From: an uncultured Spirochaetales bacterium
GTDB lineage: Bacteria; Spirochaetota; Spirochaetia; Sphaerochaetales; Sphaerochaetaceae
Reading direction: 5' to 3'
Assembly: GCA_949289305.1 (NCBI GenBank)
Contig: CASENB010000023.1
Coordinates: 62,001-126,000, forward strand
Length of the DNA stretch: 64,000 nt
A model generated the notes under the pieces. That model saw only the letters and a program-made list of their open reading frames with translations, was not told where the DNA came from and ran no database searches. A program made the translations under genes and the position numbers. This document shows positions 54,059-63,414 of this stretch, piece after piece (position 1 is the first letter of the stretch; each line of letters begins with the position of its first letter).

Positions 54059-55567
54059 ATGGATAAATCTTACATCTCAATGCAAAATATAATTAAGATT
54101 TTTCCACCGAGTAATGTTGCCATAGACAATTTGTCGATTGAAATAAAAAAAGGGGAAATCCATTCGATCATAGGAGAAAATGGTGCAGGAAAGTCCACGT
54201 TAATGAAAGTTTTATTTGGGCTTGTAAAAGCAGATGAAGGTGAAATTTTCATTAACGGAGAAAAAACAGTCATTAGTTCTCCTCAGGAAGCGGTTAAGAA
54301 AGGCATCGGCATGGTGCATCAGGAATTTATGCTCATCCCTGAATACTCGGTATTGGAAAACATTGTTCTAGGTAATGAGGAGACGCATCATGGCTTGCTC
54401 TCATATACCTCTTCAAGAAAAAAGCTTGAAACGATAATGCAGAACTTCAAGTTCACTATTTCATTGGACGAGAAGGTCAAGAACATCTCAATTGCATCCC
54501 AGCAGAAAGTCGAGATAATGAAACTTCTTTACAGGGATGTCGATGTTTTAATATTAGATGAACCTACGGCAGTTTTAGCGCCACAAGAAGTTGTCGAACT
54601 CTTTAACCTGTTGAGAGCATTAAACAAAGAAGGAAAAACAATCGTCTTCATAAGCCATAAGCTTGATGAAGTCTTGGACATATCCGACTCGATTACAGTA
54701 ATGCGCAATGGCTGCTATGTATGGACGAAGAAAAACGAGAATTTGACAAAAGCCGACCTTGCTGATGCCATGGTAGGAAGAAAAGTGTTGTTCAATGTGG
54801 AAAAGAGTGAACAAAAGCTGCTTCCTGTCGAACTTTCAGTTAAAAACCTGACTTGCAGCGATAACGGAAGAAAGACGCTGGATGATGTTTCATTCGCGAT
54901 CCATCAGGGAGAGATCCTCGGTGTTGCTGGAATCGAAGGAAACGGGCAGTTTGAACTTGTTAATGCCATAATGGGGCTGATCCCAAGCACAGGCGCAGTT
55001 GAAGTTGCAGGAAAAGATATAAACGGTCAGACAATAAGAGAAAGAAGAGAGAAGATAGCTTACATATCACAAGACAGAAAGAGCATTGGAAGCGCACAGA
55101 GCGAAACGATAAAAAACAATTTGATTATGAGCCATCATTATCTGAATAAAGGCATCCTTGGAAAGCTTAATTTCTTCTCAAGATCTGCTATTTCTGATTT
55201 TTCTTCCTCTTGCATCAGCGATTATCAAATAAAATGCCAGGGAGCTGAAAGTCCAATCGGATCTCTTTCTGGAGGAAATCAGCAGAAGGTAATTATTGCA
55301 AGAGAATTCAATCTGAATACTCCGGTTCTTGTCATAGACCAGCCTGTAAGAGGTCTTGATATAGGATCGATAGAGTACATTCATAAAAGGATATTGGAAA
55401 AAAGAGATGAGAAGGTAGCAATATTGCTGGTTTCTGCAGACCTTGAAGAATTGTTCAGTCTCTCAGATCGCATCATGGTCATGAGAAATGGAAAAGCTGT
55501 GTTCTGTTCAAGGACAGAGGATACCACCGTAAATGAGATCGGTGAGTACATGTTGGGAGTAAAGTAA
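54059..55567 (+). CDS. Nucleoside/simple-sugar ABC transporter ATPase (two-domain, YufO/NupA-like)
   Basis: 502 residues with two ABC domains. First: IGENGAGKSTLMKVLFG (Walker A), VHQEFMLIPEYSVLENIVLG, and VLILDEPTAVLAPQEVVEL (Walker B). Second: degenerate Walker A GVAGIEGNGQFELVNAI, YISQDRKSIGSA, SLSGGNQQKVIIAREF (signature) and LVIDQPVRGLDIGSIEYI. One active and one degenerate site is usual in RbsA/YufO proteins. It powers the two following permeases. Confidence 0.93.
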   Translation: MDKSYISMQNIIKIFPPSNVAIDNLSIEIKKGEIHSIIGENGAGKSTLMKVLFGLVKADEGEIFINGEKTVISSPQEAVKKGIGMVHQEFMLIPEYSVLENIVLGNEETHHGLLSYTSSRKKLETIMQNFKFTISLDEKVKNISIASQQKVEIMKLLYRDVDVLILDEPTAVLAPQEVVELFNLLRALNKEGKTIVFISHKLDEVLDISDSITVMRNGCYVWTKKNENLTKADLADAMVGRKVLFNVEKSEQKLLPVELSVKNLTCSDNGRKTLDDVSFAIHQGEILGVAGIEGNGQFELVNAIMGLIPSTGAVEVAGKDINGQTIRERREKIAYISQDRKSIGSAQSETIKNNLIMSHHYLNKGILGKLNFFSRSAISDFSSSCISDYQIKCQGAESPIGSLSGGNQQKVIIAREFNLNTPVLVIDQPVRGLDIGSIEYIHKRILEKRDEKVAILLVSADLEELFSLSDRIMVMRNGKAVFCSRTEDTTVNEIGEYMLGVK

Positions 55568-55568
55568 G

Positions 55569-56651
55569 ATGGTGAAATCTACAAGCATAAACAAGAATTT
55601 GTCTGTATTGATTGGCGTCATTACGGCTATTTTACTTGGAATGGTCCTCTTAATCTCTCAAGGTTATGACCCGATTGAGAGTTATGGAAGAATTATCCAT
55701 TACAGTTTAATGACGGCAAAAGGAAGGGCAAACACTCTTACAAGAATCGTTTTCTTAATTATCGCTGGATGTTCTGCCTCTATAGGCTTAGGATCTGGCG
55801 CATCCAACTTAGGACAATTTGGGCAGATATTGCTTGGGGCTTTTACAGCTAACATTGTAGGACTTTATCTTCCGCTTCCTGCTGTTATCCTTCTTCCTTT
55901 GATGGTTGTAGTCGGCTGTGCCGCCGGAGCTTTGTATTCAGGCTTAGCGGCTCTTGGAAAGAAATATTTCCAGATGAATGAATTTATCACGACGCTGATG
56001 CTGAATTTCATCGCAGACTATTTCATAAGACTATTGATTTCAGGACCTTTCAAAGATCCAAACACTCAATGGCCTGCAAGCTGCGTAGTTCCTGACAAAG
56101 TGATACTTCCTCAGATAGGATTATACGACACTTCAATTTTCATACTTTTGATTGTTTATGTGGCTATCGTGTTCTATATGAAGAAGAGCAGGACTGGCTT
56201 TGAATTCAAGATGATGGGCGTCAATCCTTTCTTCGCCAAAGCAGGAGGATGCTCGAATGAAAAGAACTTTATGAAGGCAATGCTGCTTAGCGGCGCTTTC
56301 GCAGGCCTTTTAGGAGTTTTCTTCATCATAGGTTCCGGACAGCAGCATAGGGTCATCGTCGGCCTTGGACAAAGTTATGCGGATGACGGCCTTATGATTT
56401 CCATCGTAGCAAACAATAACATAGCTGGCGTTTTCATTTATGCCGCATTGTTTTCTATTTTGCAATCAGGAGCGACTGGAATGCAGCTCGATGTCGGAGT
56501 TCCTGCGGAATTTACTGAAATGCTTATAGCAATAACGGTTCTTTCCGTAGTTGCCTTCAGATCCTGTTTCTCAATTGTCGTCGATAAGATTCTTGCACTT
56601 ATCAAGGCTAGAGAACTGAAAAAGGAGTTAAGCTATGAACCTAATAATTGA
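55569..56651 (+). CDS. Nucleoside ABC transporter permease (YufP/NupB-like)
   Basis: 360 residues, about nine or ten hydrophobic segments, with the long N-terminal part typical of the first permease of Bmp-type systems. Blocks: LIAGCSASIGLGSGASNLGQ, LGKKYFQMNEFITTLMLNFI, and GVNPFFAKAGGCSNEKNFMK. It begins one base after the ATPase stop and overlaps the next permease by 17 bp. Confidence 0.9.
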   Translation: MVKSTSINKNLSVLIGVITAILLGMVLLISQGYDPIESYGRIIHYSLMTAKGRANTLTRIVFLIIAGCSASIGLGSGASNLGQFGQILLGAFTANIVGLYLPLPAVILLPLMVVVGCAAGALYSGLAALGKKYFQMNEFITTLMLNFIADYFIRLLISGPFKDPNTQWPASCVVPDKVILPQIGLYDTSIFILLIVYVAIVFYMKKSRTGFEFKMMGVNPFFAKAGGCSNEKNFMKAMLLSGAFAGLLGVFFIIGSGQQHRVIVGLGQSYADDGLMISIVANNNIAGVFIYAALFSILQSGATGMQLDVGVPAEFTEMLIAITVLSVVAFRSCFSIVVDKILALIKARELKKELSYEPNN

Positions 56652-57543
56652 GATCATTTCAACCGCATTATCCACATCGGTACCTATCATACTTGCGGCT
56701 TTTGGCGGATTATTCACATGGCATGCCAACGTATTCAATATTTCCATGGAAGGAATGATGCTTGTAAGCGCGTTTACAACGGTCGTAGGATCGTATTTCT
56801 TCGAATCCTGGCAAATGGGAATGCTTTTCGGCCTGATAGGAAGTATCGCCATCTCTCTGATATTCGCTTTCTTCGTACTGAAAATGAAAACCGGAGAATT
56901 CATCACGGGTATTGCAATCAATACGTTTGCTGCCGGTGCTACGACATATTTCATGCGCCAGTTGTTTAATGTAAAAGGCTCTTTGATAAGCCCAAGGATT
57001 CAGTCTATGCCATCATTGCAGCTTGACTGGCTTGAAAGCATACCTTTCTTAGGCCCTATAATCAACGGACATCCTTTTGTCTTGTATCTTACGTTCATAG
57101 TTATTGGTCCAGTTATAAGCATGCTTATTTTTAAAACGCCGTTCGGACTTAGATTGAGAGCGTGCGGACAGGATTCGAAAGTAATTGATTCCGTTGGCGT
57201 AAAGTCTGGAAGGCTGAAAATGCTTGCCATTGTAATATGTGGAGCTCTATGTGGAATCGCAGGCAGCTATCTTTCAATCGGCATTATGAGAATGTATACG
57301 GAAAACATGTCAAACGGACGCGGATGGATCAGCCTTGCGATTATCATCGTATCTGGAGGAAGGCCGTTGGTAGTTATGCTTCTTGGCCTTGTCTTCGGTA
57401 TTATGAATGGGCTTGGCCTGGCCTTGCAGCAGTTCAATGTTCCTAATCAGTTGACAGATATGTTGCCTTATATAGCAGTATTGTTTGCCCTGTTCTTCAA
57501 TAGTCAGAGAGCAATAAGATTTTCAAAGAAAAGGAGTGCATAA
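56635..57543 (+). CDS. Nucleoside ABC transporter permease (YufQ/NupC-like)
   Basis: 302 residues, eight or nine membrane segments. FTWHANVFNISMEGMMLVSA near the N-terminus, FGLRLRACGQDSKVIDSVGV and KMLAIVICGALCGIAGSYLS match the second permease of Bmp systems. An AAGGAGTT site lies inside the upstream gene. It ends at the base before the second nucleoside hydrolase ATG, so the hydrolase is in the same message. Confidence 0.9.
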   Translation: MNLIIEIISTALSTSVPIILAAFGGLFTWHANVFNISMEGMMLVSAFTTVVGSYFFESWQMGMLFGLIGSIAISLIFAFFVLKMKTGEFITGIAINTFAAGATTYFMRQLFNVKGSLISPRIQSMPSLQLDWLESIPFLGPIINGHPFVLYLTFIVIGPVISMLIFKTPFGLRLRACGQDSKVIDSVGVKSGRLKMLAIVICGALCGIAGSYLSIGIMRMYTENMSNGRGWISLAIIIVSGGRPLVVMLLGLVFGIMNGLGLALQQFNVPNQLTDMLPYIAVLFALFFNSQRAIRFSKKRSA

Positions 57544-58521
57544 ATGAGAAAACAGAAGGTTATTTTAGATGTAGACACAGGAACCGATGATGCAATTGCA
57601 ATAATGACGGCTCTTGCTTCGCCTGAGTTGGATGTGCTTGGCGTTTGTACTGTAAATGGAAATAGAAGCGTTGACAACACTACTGAAAACACGTTGAGGC
57701 TGAAAGAGTATCTTGGTTCGGACGTTCGCGTATACAAGGGATGCAGCTTGCCCATGGTTTCATCTCTTACTGATGGCCGCCGTCCTAATATGCCTATTAC
57801 GTCTTTGACAGACAGCAACAATATACATGGCGACTACTTGGAATTGCCGCCGTCTAAGGAGGCGAAAGCAGAGGATGAGCATGCCGTGTTCTTCCTAATC
57901 GACACCTTGATGGCTTCTGACGGGGATATTATTCTAATTCCCGTCGGCCCATTAACCAATATTGCAATGGCGATGCGTATTGAACCGGAGATATGCAAAA
58001 AGATTAAGAGGATCGTCATTATGGGAGGAGGGTATAAGGAAGTAAATATCACTCCTGCGGCAGAGTTCAATTTCTGGGTGGACCCTGAGGCTGCAAAAAT
58101 CGTTATAGACAGCGGTTGCGACATCTTAATCGTCCCTCTAGATGCTACGCACACTGGCGTTATGTCTCTTTCTGATGCTGATGAAATGGAAAAAATGAAT
58201 ACAAAAGCTTCCATATATACAGCTTCAGTCATCAGGAAAAGACAAAGCGGATACAAGGTATGGCAGCCTATGGCAGATATTGACACAGTGCCAATTCATG
58301 ACGCTCTAGCAGTCTGCGCTGTGCTTGATGAAACCGTTTTAGAAGATGTCAGGGAAGTTTATGCCGATATGGATATAACTAATGGCGTAACAGACGGCAT
58401 GAGCGTTTTTGACTTCGATCACAGATATAAAGATAGAAAGGCAAATGTAAAAGTTGCTTTGAGTGCAAACAGGAAAAAGTTTGCTTCTATGATAAAAGAA
58501 CGCCTGGGGAATTTTTATTAA
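57544..58521 (+). CDS. Inosine/uridine-preferring nucleoside hydrolase, second copy
   Basis: 325 residues, a clear paralogue of 51945-52925: VILDVDTGTDDAIAIMTALA, GNRSVDNTTENTLRLKEYLG, PVGPLTNIAMAMRIEPEICK, and HDALAVCAVL. Differences lie mainly between residues 70 and 100 and in the C-terminal third, which could change base preference. AAGGAGTGCATAA precedes the ATG. A terminator follows 24 bp after the stop. Confidence 0.93.
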   Translation: MRKQKVILDVDTGTDDAIAIMTALASPELDVLGVCTVNGNRSVDNTTENTLRLKEYLGSDVRVYKGCSLPMVSSLTDGRRPNMPITSLTDSNNIHGDYLELPPSKEAKAEDEHAVFFLIDTLMASDGDIILIPVGPLTNIAMAMRIEPEICKKIKRIVIMGGGYKEVNITPAAEFNFWVDPEAAKIVIDSGCDILIVPLDATHTGVMSLSDADEMEKMNTKASIYTASVIRKRQSGYKVWQPMADIDTVPIHDALAVCAVLDETVLEDVREVYADMDITNGVTDGMSVFDFDHRYKDRKANVKVALSANRKKFASMIKERLGNFY

Positions 58522-58545
58522 TTTATAGTTTTTATAACGGAATTT

Positions 58546-58598
58546 AAAAAGGGTGCCGAAATGTCTAGTTTTAATCAGATAAGTTCGGCGCCTTTTTT
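58546..58598 (+). terminator. Rho-independent terminator of the nucleoside operon
   Basis: AAAAAGGGTGCCGAA pairs with TTCGGCGCCTTTTTT (one bulge, about 14 bp) around a 23-nt loop, ending in six T. Confidence 0.85.
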
Positions 58599-59120
58599 AA
58601 CGTAAAAAGATGATTTTGAGCTTTCAAGCCTTAATGTACTTACATGCAATTTAAACATATTGAGCGCTTAAAAACAGATTAAATGTGCCTTAAGCGACTT
58701 CAAAGTCCATACAAATGCGGGCAGGAACTCAAGATCGTTTTGAAGGCCTATCTTCATTAACCAATTGATATATCAATTATGTCCAGAACGTAGATGTTGA
58801 GTTGCGGCATTTACCATTTTTCTTCATTTGGAGTTTTTCTCAGATTTCCATGGTTTTTGTCTTTGAAGCATCCTTTTTCTGTAAAATTAATTTCTTTTAA
58901 GATAATAATCATAGCATCTTAGTCCTTTTCGGCTTCATCGTTGTCGAAATTCAAAAGAACCATGTCAGAATTCTTAAACTAGCAAATGAATTATTTGATT
59001 TATTTAAATGAAAATTTCCATTAGTAAATCGAAAGTACAGAGACTTTTTATGCAATTACTTTTATAGCATTCTTATTTTTCTCTCTTTGTCTTTTATTTT
59101 GAGCTATATTAAAAATAAAG
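58599..59120. other. Intergenic region with no recognised gene
   Basis: About 520 bp. On the minus strand a broken reading (HGNLRKTPNEEKW near 58850 and a preceding Asp/Glu-rich piece) hints at a decayed gene, but stops interrupt it and I do not recognise it. The last 90 bp is AT-rich and probably carries the promoter of the helicase gene, though no clean -35/-10 pair stands out. Confidence 0.35.
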
Positions 59121-59129
59121 GTGGCATGT

Positions 59130-61187
59130 ATGACAAGGGATGAACATCAGAGATTACTCAAAAAATGGTTTGGATTTCCCTCTTTTAAGGATTGGCAATG
59201 GGGAATTATATCTCGAATACTGAATGGAGAAAGGATTGTTTCTATTGAAAGCACGGGAGCAGGAAAGTCTCTTTGCTTCCAATATCCTGCACAATATTTC
59301 TATGAAAAGGGAATGGGAACAACCATAATTATTTCTCCTTTGCAAGCATTGATGAGAGATCATGTGATCAAGCTGCAAGGATTGGGTATAAAAGCTGATT
59401 TAATAATCTCTGATAAAAAGGATCCCACAAAAGACGAACGATTGGAAATTGAAGCTCAACATAGAAGTGTTTTAGAAAAAGCATGTAAGAACGAAATTAC
59501 AATCCTCTATATTTCTCCAGAGAGATTAGAAAATCCCATTTGGAAAGAGTATTTCCCCCAGATTAAAATTGCTTTATTGTGCGTTGATGAAGCTCATTGC
59601 ATTTCTGAATGGGGGCATGATTTTCGAAAGTCCTATCAAAATATATTATCATATGTAAGAACTTTGCCTCTCTCTGTTCCTATATTGGCTGTTACTGCAA
59701 CAGCTAATCAACGAGTTGCGGATGACATTTCTTTTCAATTAGGATCTTTTTGTAAGGTTATTCGGGGTAAAATGGAGAGGGAAAATCTTTTTCTTTCTAT
59801 ACATCATGTAAGAGATGAAAAAGAAAGAATGCTTCAAGTTTTGCAATTTGTTCGAACTAGAAATGGAAATGGCATTATCTATACAGGTACTAGAGCTGAT
59901 GCCGAAAACTATTCTCATTGGCTAAATTCTGCAGGTATTAATAGCGCTTATTACCATGCTGATCTTGATTCACCTCGAAGACGGGAATTAGAGCTTGATC
60001 TTAAATATGGAAAATATAAAGTATTGGTTTCTACTTGTGCTCTAGGTATGGGAATTGATATTCCAGATATCAGATTCATTGTCCATATACAAATTACAAA
60101 AACTCTTTTATCTTATTATCAGGAAATAGGAAGGGCTGGAAGAGATGGAAAGCCTTCTGACATACTTTTATTATATAAGAGCGGTGATGAGAAACTTCCT
60201 CTAGATAGAATTAACAATAGCCTTCCAAGAGAAGAGCACTATAAAATGGTCATATCTGTGCTTAAAGACAATGCTTCGATAAAACTAAGAAGTCTTGCAG
60301 AACAATTAAATATTAAAGAAAGTATTGTGAGAAACTCTTTAGAAGACTTATGCAGGTATAGAATCGCAAAGCGAAATGAGAAGAACGAGTATATCTTTCT
60401 CTCTGATAAAAGCTTGGAGCCTATAATTGAACATAACAAGGATGTTCATGATGCTCAATTAATGGATTTTGATTACGTTATGGATTATATCGATGGAGAT
60501 AAATGCCATACAGCAGCGCTTTCTGATTATTTGGGAGCCGTTGGTGAAGCAGTAGATGGGTGTACTCATTGTAATTACTGTGCTTCTGATAAGTTTGTTT
60601 ACTCTCCTAATATCCAAGACATGGATTTATTAAACGCTTATCTGAACGAAACTCGATTGCACTATGTAATTAAAGCAAAGAGGAATGAAATAGAAATCGC
60701 TATAAGTGCATATTACTCTGAAGAGAATATACAAGCGAATTTTAGAATATCGAAATACGGTAAGGTCAGACAATATTATCCTGAGAGTTTTGTCGATAAG
60801 CTAGAGCATGCTTACAGAAAGTATTTTTCTGATAAGCATATCGATTACATATCTTTTATCCCGCCATCATCATCAGGAGATTTGGTTGAGAATCTTGCAT
60901 TTCGTTTCGCTTCAAAAGTAAATCTAGAAGTTACATATGATTTGCATAAGAATTCTACTAACGAAGATATAAAAAATGTGGTTTCACGCTCTAAGAAAAA
61001 GAAAATTCTTGCAGAAGTCTTAGATGTTCAAAATGGTTTTAAATACGTAGGGAAGAATATTCTTATTATTGATGATATAATAGATTCAGGATCGACGATT
61101 GAAGTGGCTGCTTTGAAATATCTTGAAGCAGGGGCTTCTAAGATATACGCTTTGGCTGTGGCAAAGACAAAAGTTGGAGATGCGTAA
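59130..61187 (+). CDS. RecQ-like helicase fused to a phosphoribosyltransferase domain (RqlH/PsyrT-like)
   Basis: 685 residues from the ATG at 59130, preceded by AAAGGTGG; a GTG at 59121 is also possible. Superfamily 2 motifs: FKDWQWGII, STGAGKSLCFQYP (Walker A), LCVDEAHCISEWGHDFR (DEAH plus the RecQ aromatic loop), AVTATAN, ALGMGIDIPDIR and YYQEIGRAGRDG. A zinc site CTHCNYC follows. The last 180 residues form a ComF/PRTase-like domain with ILIIDDIIDSGSTIEVA (PRPP loop). The following gene encodes a DprA-like protein; this pair matches the RqlH-RqlI (PsyrTA) toxin-antitoxin and phage-defence systems as I remember them. Confidence 0.82.
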   Translation: MTRDEHQRLLKKWFGFPSFKDWQWGIISRILNGERIVSIESTGAGKSLCFQYPAQYFYEKGMGTTIIISPLQALMRDHVIKLQGLGIKADLIISDKKDPTKDERLEIEAQHRSVLEKACKNEITILYISPERLENPIWKEYFPQIKIALLCVDEAHCISEWGHDFRKSYQNILSYVRTLPLSVPILAVTATANQRVADDISFQLGSFCKVIRGKMERENLFLSIHHVRDEKERMLQVLQFVRTRNGNGIIYTGTRADAENYSHWLNSAGINSAYYHADLDSPRRRELELDLKYGKYKVLVSTCALGMGIDIPDIRFIVHIQITKTLLSYYQEIGRAGRDGKPSDILLLYKSGDEKLPLDRINNSLPREEHYKMVISVLKDNASIKLRSLAEQLNIKESIVRNSLEDLCRYRIAKRNEKNEYIFLSDKSLEPIIEHNKDVHDAQLMDFDYVMDYIDGDKCHTAALSDYLGAVGEAVDGCTHCNYCASDKFVYSPNIQDMDLLNAYLNETRLHYVIKAKRNEIEIAISAYYSEENIQANFRISKYGKVRQYYPESFVDKLEHAYRKYFSDKHIDYISFIPPSSSGDLVENLAFRFASKVNLEVTYDLHKNSTNEDIKNVVSRSKKKKILAEVLDVQNGFKYVGKNILIIDDIIDSGSTIEVAALKYLEAGASKIYALAVAKTKVGDA

Positions 61188-62101
61188 TGAAAAGAGAAGA
61201 AATGGCAAAGTGGATTACATTTTCCCATATGCAAGGTGTAAACAATGAGGAAAAGAATCGCATTCTAATTGAGGCTTTTCATGAAAATCATGATAGTCTT
61301 GATGATATTCTATCTCTTTCTGCATCTTTTTCCGTCTCTGATAAAATTTCGCATTCAATTAGAAATGCAATGCGTGATATGGATGATAATATTCATTTAT
61401 CTGAAAAGCTGATAAATTCAGGAATTGAAATAATTCCTCTTAATAGTGAAAATTACTCTAAGAGACTAAAAAAGCATCTTAAAACAAAGTTCTCTCCGTC
61501 CATTTTATATGCCCTAGGAAATAATGCACTACTAAACACTCCGACAGTTGCAATAGTCGGATCTAGGGATGCAAGCGGAGATGCATTATCATTTACAAAG
61601 AGCGTTGCATCTTTAAAGTCTAGAGAAAACATTACTATTTCTTCTGGTTACGCAAGAGGTGTGGACCGTACGTCTTTATTTGCATCGTTAGAGTCAAATG
61701 GAGCTAATATAATAGTTCTGCCTCAAGGAATACTGACATTCCAAAGTGACCTTAAAAAGCTTAGAAAATATATTGATAATGGCAAGGTATTAGTAATTTC
61801 TGCATTTCACCCTCTCTCTGGATGGGCATCTTATCTTGCAATGGCGAGAAATAAGTACATATACGGTCTTGCAGATGAGATCTATGTTTCTGAATCTGGC
61901 ATTAGCGGCGGAACATGGGAAGGTGCTAAAGAAGGGCTGAAGAACAAGCAGAAGGTATATGTCTTTTATAATGGCGCAAATACAAAAGAAGGAAGTCTTA
62001 GGCTTCTTGATTCTGGAGCTATTGCTGTTGATGCTAACGGGATGGTAATAGAAGAAAGTATAAAGTGCGATGCTGATGGGCAGTTACTTCTTGCGCTTTA
62101 G
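61187..62101 (+). CDS. DprA/Smf-like Rossmann protein, partner of the RecQ-PRTase (RqlI/PsyrA-like)
   Basis: 304 residues; the ATG shares one base with the helicase TAA, so the pair is translationally coupled. An N-terminal helical region (residues 1-90) precedes the DprA domain: VAIVGSRDASGDALSF, SSGYARGVDRTSLFASLESN (the GxARG loop that binds nucleotide or ssDNA), IIVLPQGI, and YIYGLADEIYVSESGISGGT. Housekeeping DprA proteins share these blocks, but the coupling with a RecQ-PRTase points to the antitoxin/regulatory role described for RqlI. The C-terminal winged helix of canonical DprA is not evident. Confidence 0.8.
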   Translation: MKREEMAKWITFSHMQGVNNEEKNRILIEAFHENHDSLDDILSLSASFSVSDKISHSIRNAMRDMDDNIHLSEKLINSGIEIIPLNSENYSKRLKKHLKTKFSPSILYALGNNALLNTPTVAIVGSRDASGDALSFTKSVASLKSRENITISSGYARGVDRTSLFASLESNGANIIVLPQGILTFQSDLKKLRKYIDNGKVLVISAFHPLSGWASYLAMARNKYIYGLADEIYVSESGISGGTWEGAKEGLKNKQKVYVFYNGANTKEGSLRLLDSGAIAVDANGMVIEESIKCDADGQLLLAL

Positions 62102-62477
62102 TTCTAAAGTTTGACTAGTTTCCAATTATAATAAAAAACGGTCAAACAATTCCTTAAAGCGATAATTAAAAGTTTGGAGAATACAAAAGCAAAAGTTGGT
62201 TTTTGAGCGTTGACAGAGTAGAAATTTCTTATGGAATAATTTTTACAGATGAGCTTCAGATGCGGAATAAGCATTCGATTGATGTAATAAGACGAGCAGA
62301 ATGTAAAAAATCCGTATCGCTGTTGAAGTACTTGAGAAGTCTGTCTTTTAATGATTCTACTATTGCTTTATCTATTGATGTATCTTAATGCCAATAATGA
62401 CAACTATGTAGTGCCTAAGTTCTGTCTTTTTTGTTTTTGAGTCTTAATATTCTTTAAAGCGTAAATGGAGGAGTGTT
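62102..62477. other. Intergenic region, no supported gene
   Basis: About 375 bp between the defence-like pair and the recombinase. A 61-codon frame from a TTG at 62203 has no recognisable motif and no good ribosome site. No clear terminator was seen after the DprA-like gene. Confidence 0.4.
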
Positions 62478-63287
62478 ATGCGAGTTAAAGAATATGAAGC
62501 GTATTTAAGAGATAATACGAAATTTTCAGAGAATACGATCATCTCTTACATTACTGCGATAAAGCAGTATTTTAAATTTTCTAGTAATATAAGCTTAAAG
62601 AATTTAAAAGCTTATAAGGTGCGCCTTATAGAAAACTACAAGCCTAAGACTATTAACTTAAGACTTAGCGCAATTAACTTTTATCTCGAAAGCATAGGGA
62701 GGGCAGAGTGGAAACAGCGTTTTGTTAAGGTGCAGCAGAAACCATTTTTAGAAAACGTAATAAGCGAAGCAGATTACAACTATTTCAAGGCTTGTTTTAA
62801 AAGGGATGGAAAAATGTTTTGGTACTTCGTAATACGTTTTCTTGCTGCTACAGGGGCTCGTGTCAGCGAACTTTTGGAGATTAAAGTCGAACACATAAAA
62901 ATAGGGCATCTTGATCTTTATTCAAAAGGCGGAAAGCTTAGAAGAATTTATATACCTTCTTCCCTTCAAGAAGAAGCACTATCATATTTAAGGGAAAAGA
63001 AAATTGAAAGCGGATTTATCTTCGTAAACAAATTCGGCAAGCGAATGAGCTCAAGAGGCATAGCCTCAGAGTTAAAAAAATATGCATATAAATATGGAAT
63101 AAATCCTAAAGTTGTTTATCCTCATTCATTTCGTCATAGATTTGCAAAGAGTTTCTTAGAACGATCTAACGATATTGCTTTTCTTGCAGATCTAATGGGG
63201 CATGAAAGCATAGAAACTACAAGAATATATCTGAGAAAGACAAGTACCGAACAAAAAGAGATAGTAGACACTTTAATTGATTGGTAA
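62478..63287 (+). CDS. Tyrosine recombinase (Xer/phage-integrase family)
   Basis: 269 residues, somewhat short for XerC/D. N-terminal SAM-like core-binding domain (YEAYLRDNTKFSENTIISYI), then the catalytic residues: Arg in ATGARVSELLEIK, Lys in YSKGGKLRRIYIP, His-x2-Arg in PHSFRHRFAKSFL, His in DLMGHESIETT and the nucleophile Tyr in RIYLRKT. All are present, so it should be active. GGAGG lies 9 bp before the ATG. It may be a dedicated invertase, an element integrase or a Xer protein; no attachment site was found next to it. Confidence 0.88.
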   Translation: MRVKEYEAYLRDNTKFSENTIISYITAIKQYFKFSSNISLKNLKAYKVRLIENYKPKTINLRLSAINFYLESIGRAEWKQRFVKVQQKPFLENVISEADYNYFKACFKRDGKMFWYFVIRFLAATGARVSELLEIKVEHIKIGHLDLYSKGGKLRRIYIPSSLQEEALSYLREKKIESGFIFVNKFGKRMSSRGIASELKKYAYKYGINPKVVYPHSFRHRFAKSFLERSNDIAFLADLMGHESIETTRIYLRKTSTEQKEIVDTLIDW

Positions 63288-63314
63288 AAAATCTACCGCT
63301 TTTTAGGCGGTAGA
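63285..63314 (-). terminator. Terminator hairpin, oriented for the minus-strand gene
   Basis: TCTACCGC pairs with GCGGTAGA (8 bp) around a 7-nt loop. On the minus strand it is followed by TTTTTTACC, so it terminates transcription coming from 63415-63837; it overlaps the recombinase stop and may act in both directions. Confidence 0.7.
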
Positions 63315-63414
63315 AATAACAAAGGGAAGCACAATGTACTAGGTGCTTATGCCATAATGGTCTCACTAATTCAGTTTTAAAGCAAGGGTAAATTTAAACA
63401 ATTTTGAAAGATTT

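Noticed and set aside
19016-58666. TTGAGCGCT-like motifs at 19016 and 58653 as a shared operator
   Set aside because: Only the first is a perfect palindrome; the second differs and lies in a gene-free region with no promoter evidence.
62203-62388. 61-codon plus-strand frame starting with TTG
   Set aside because: No motif, no ribosome site, and weak codon bias; left as intergenic.
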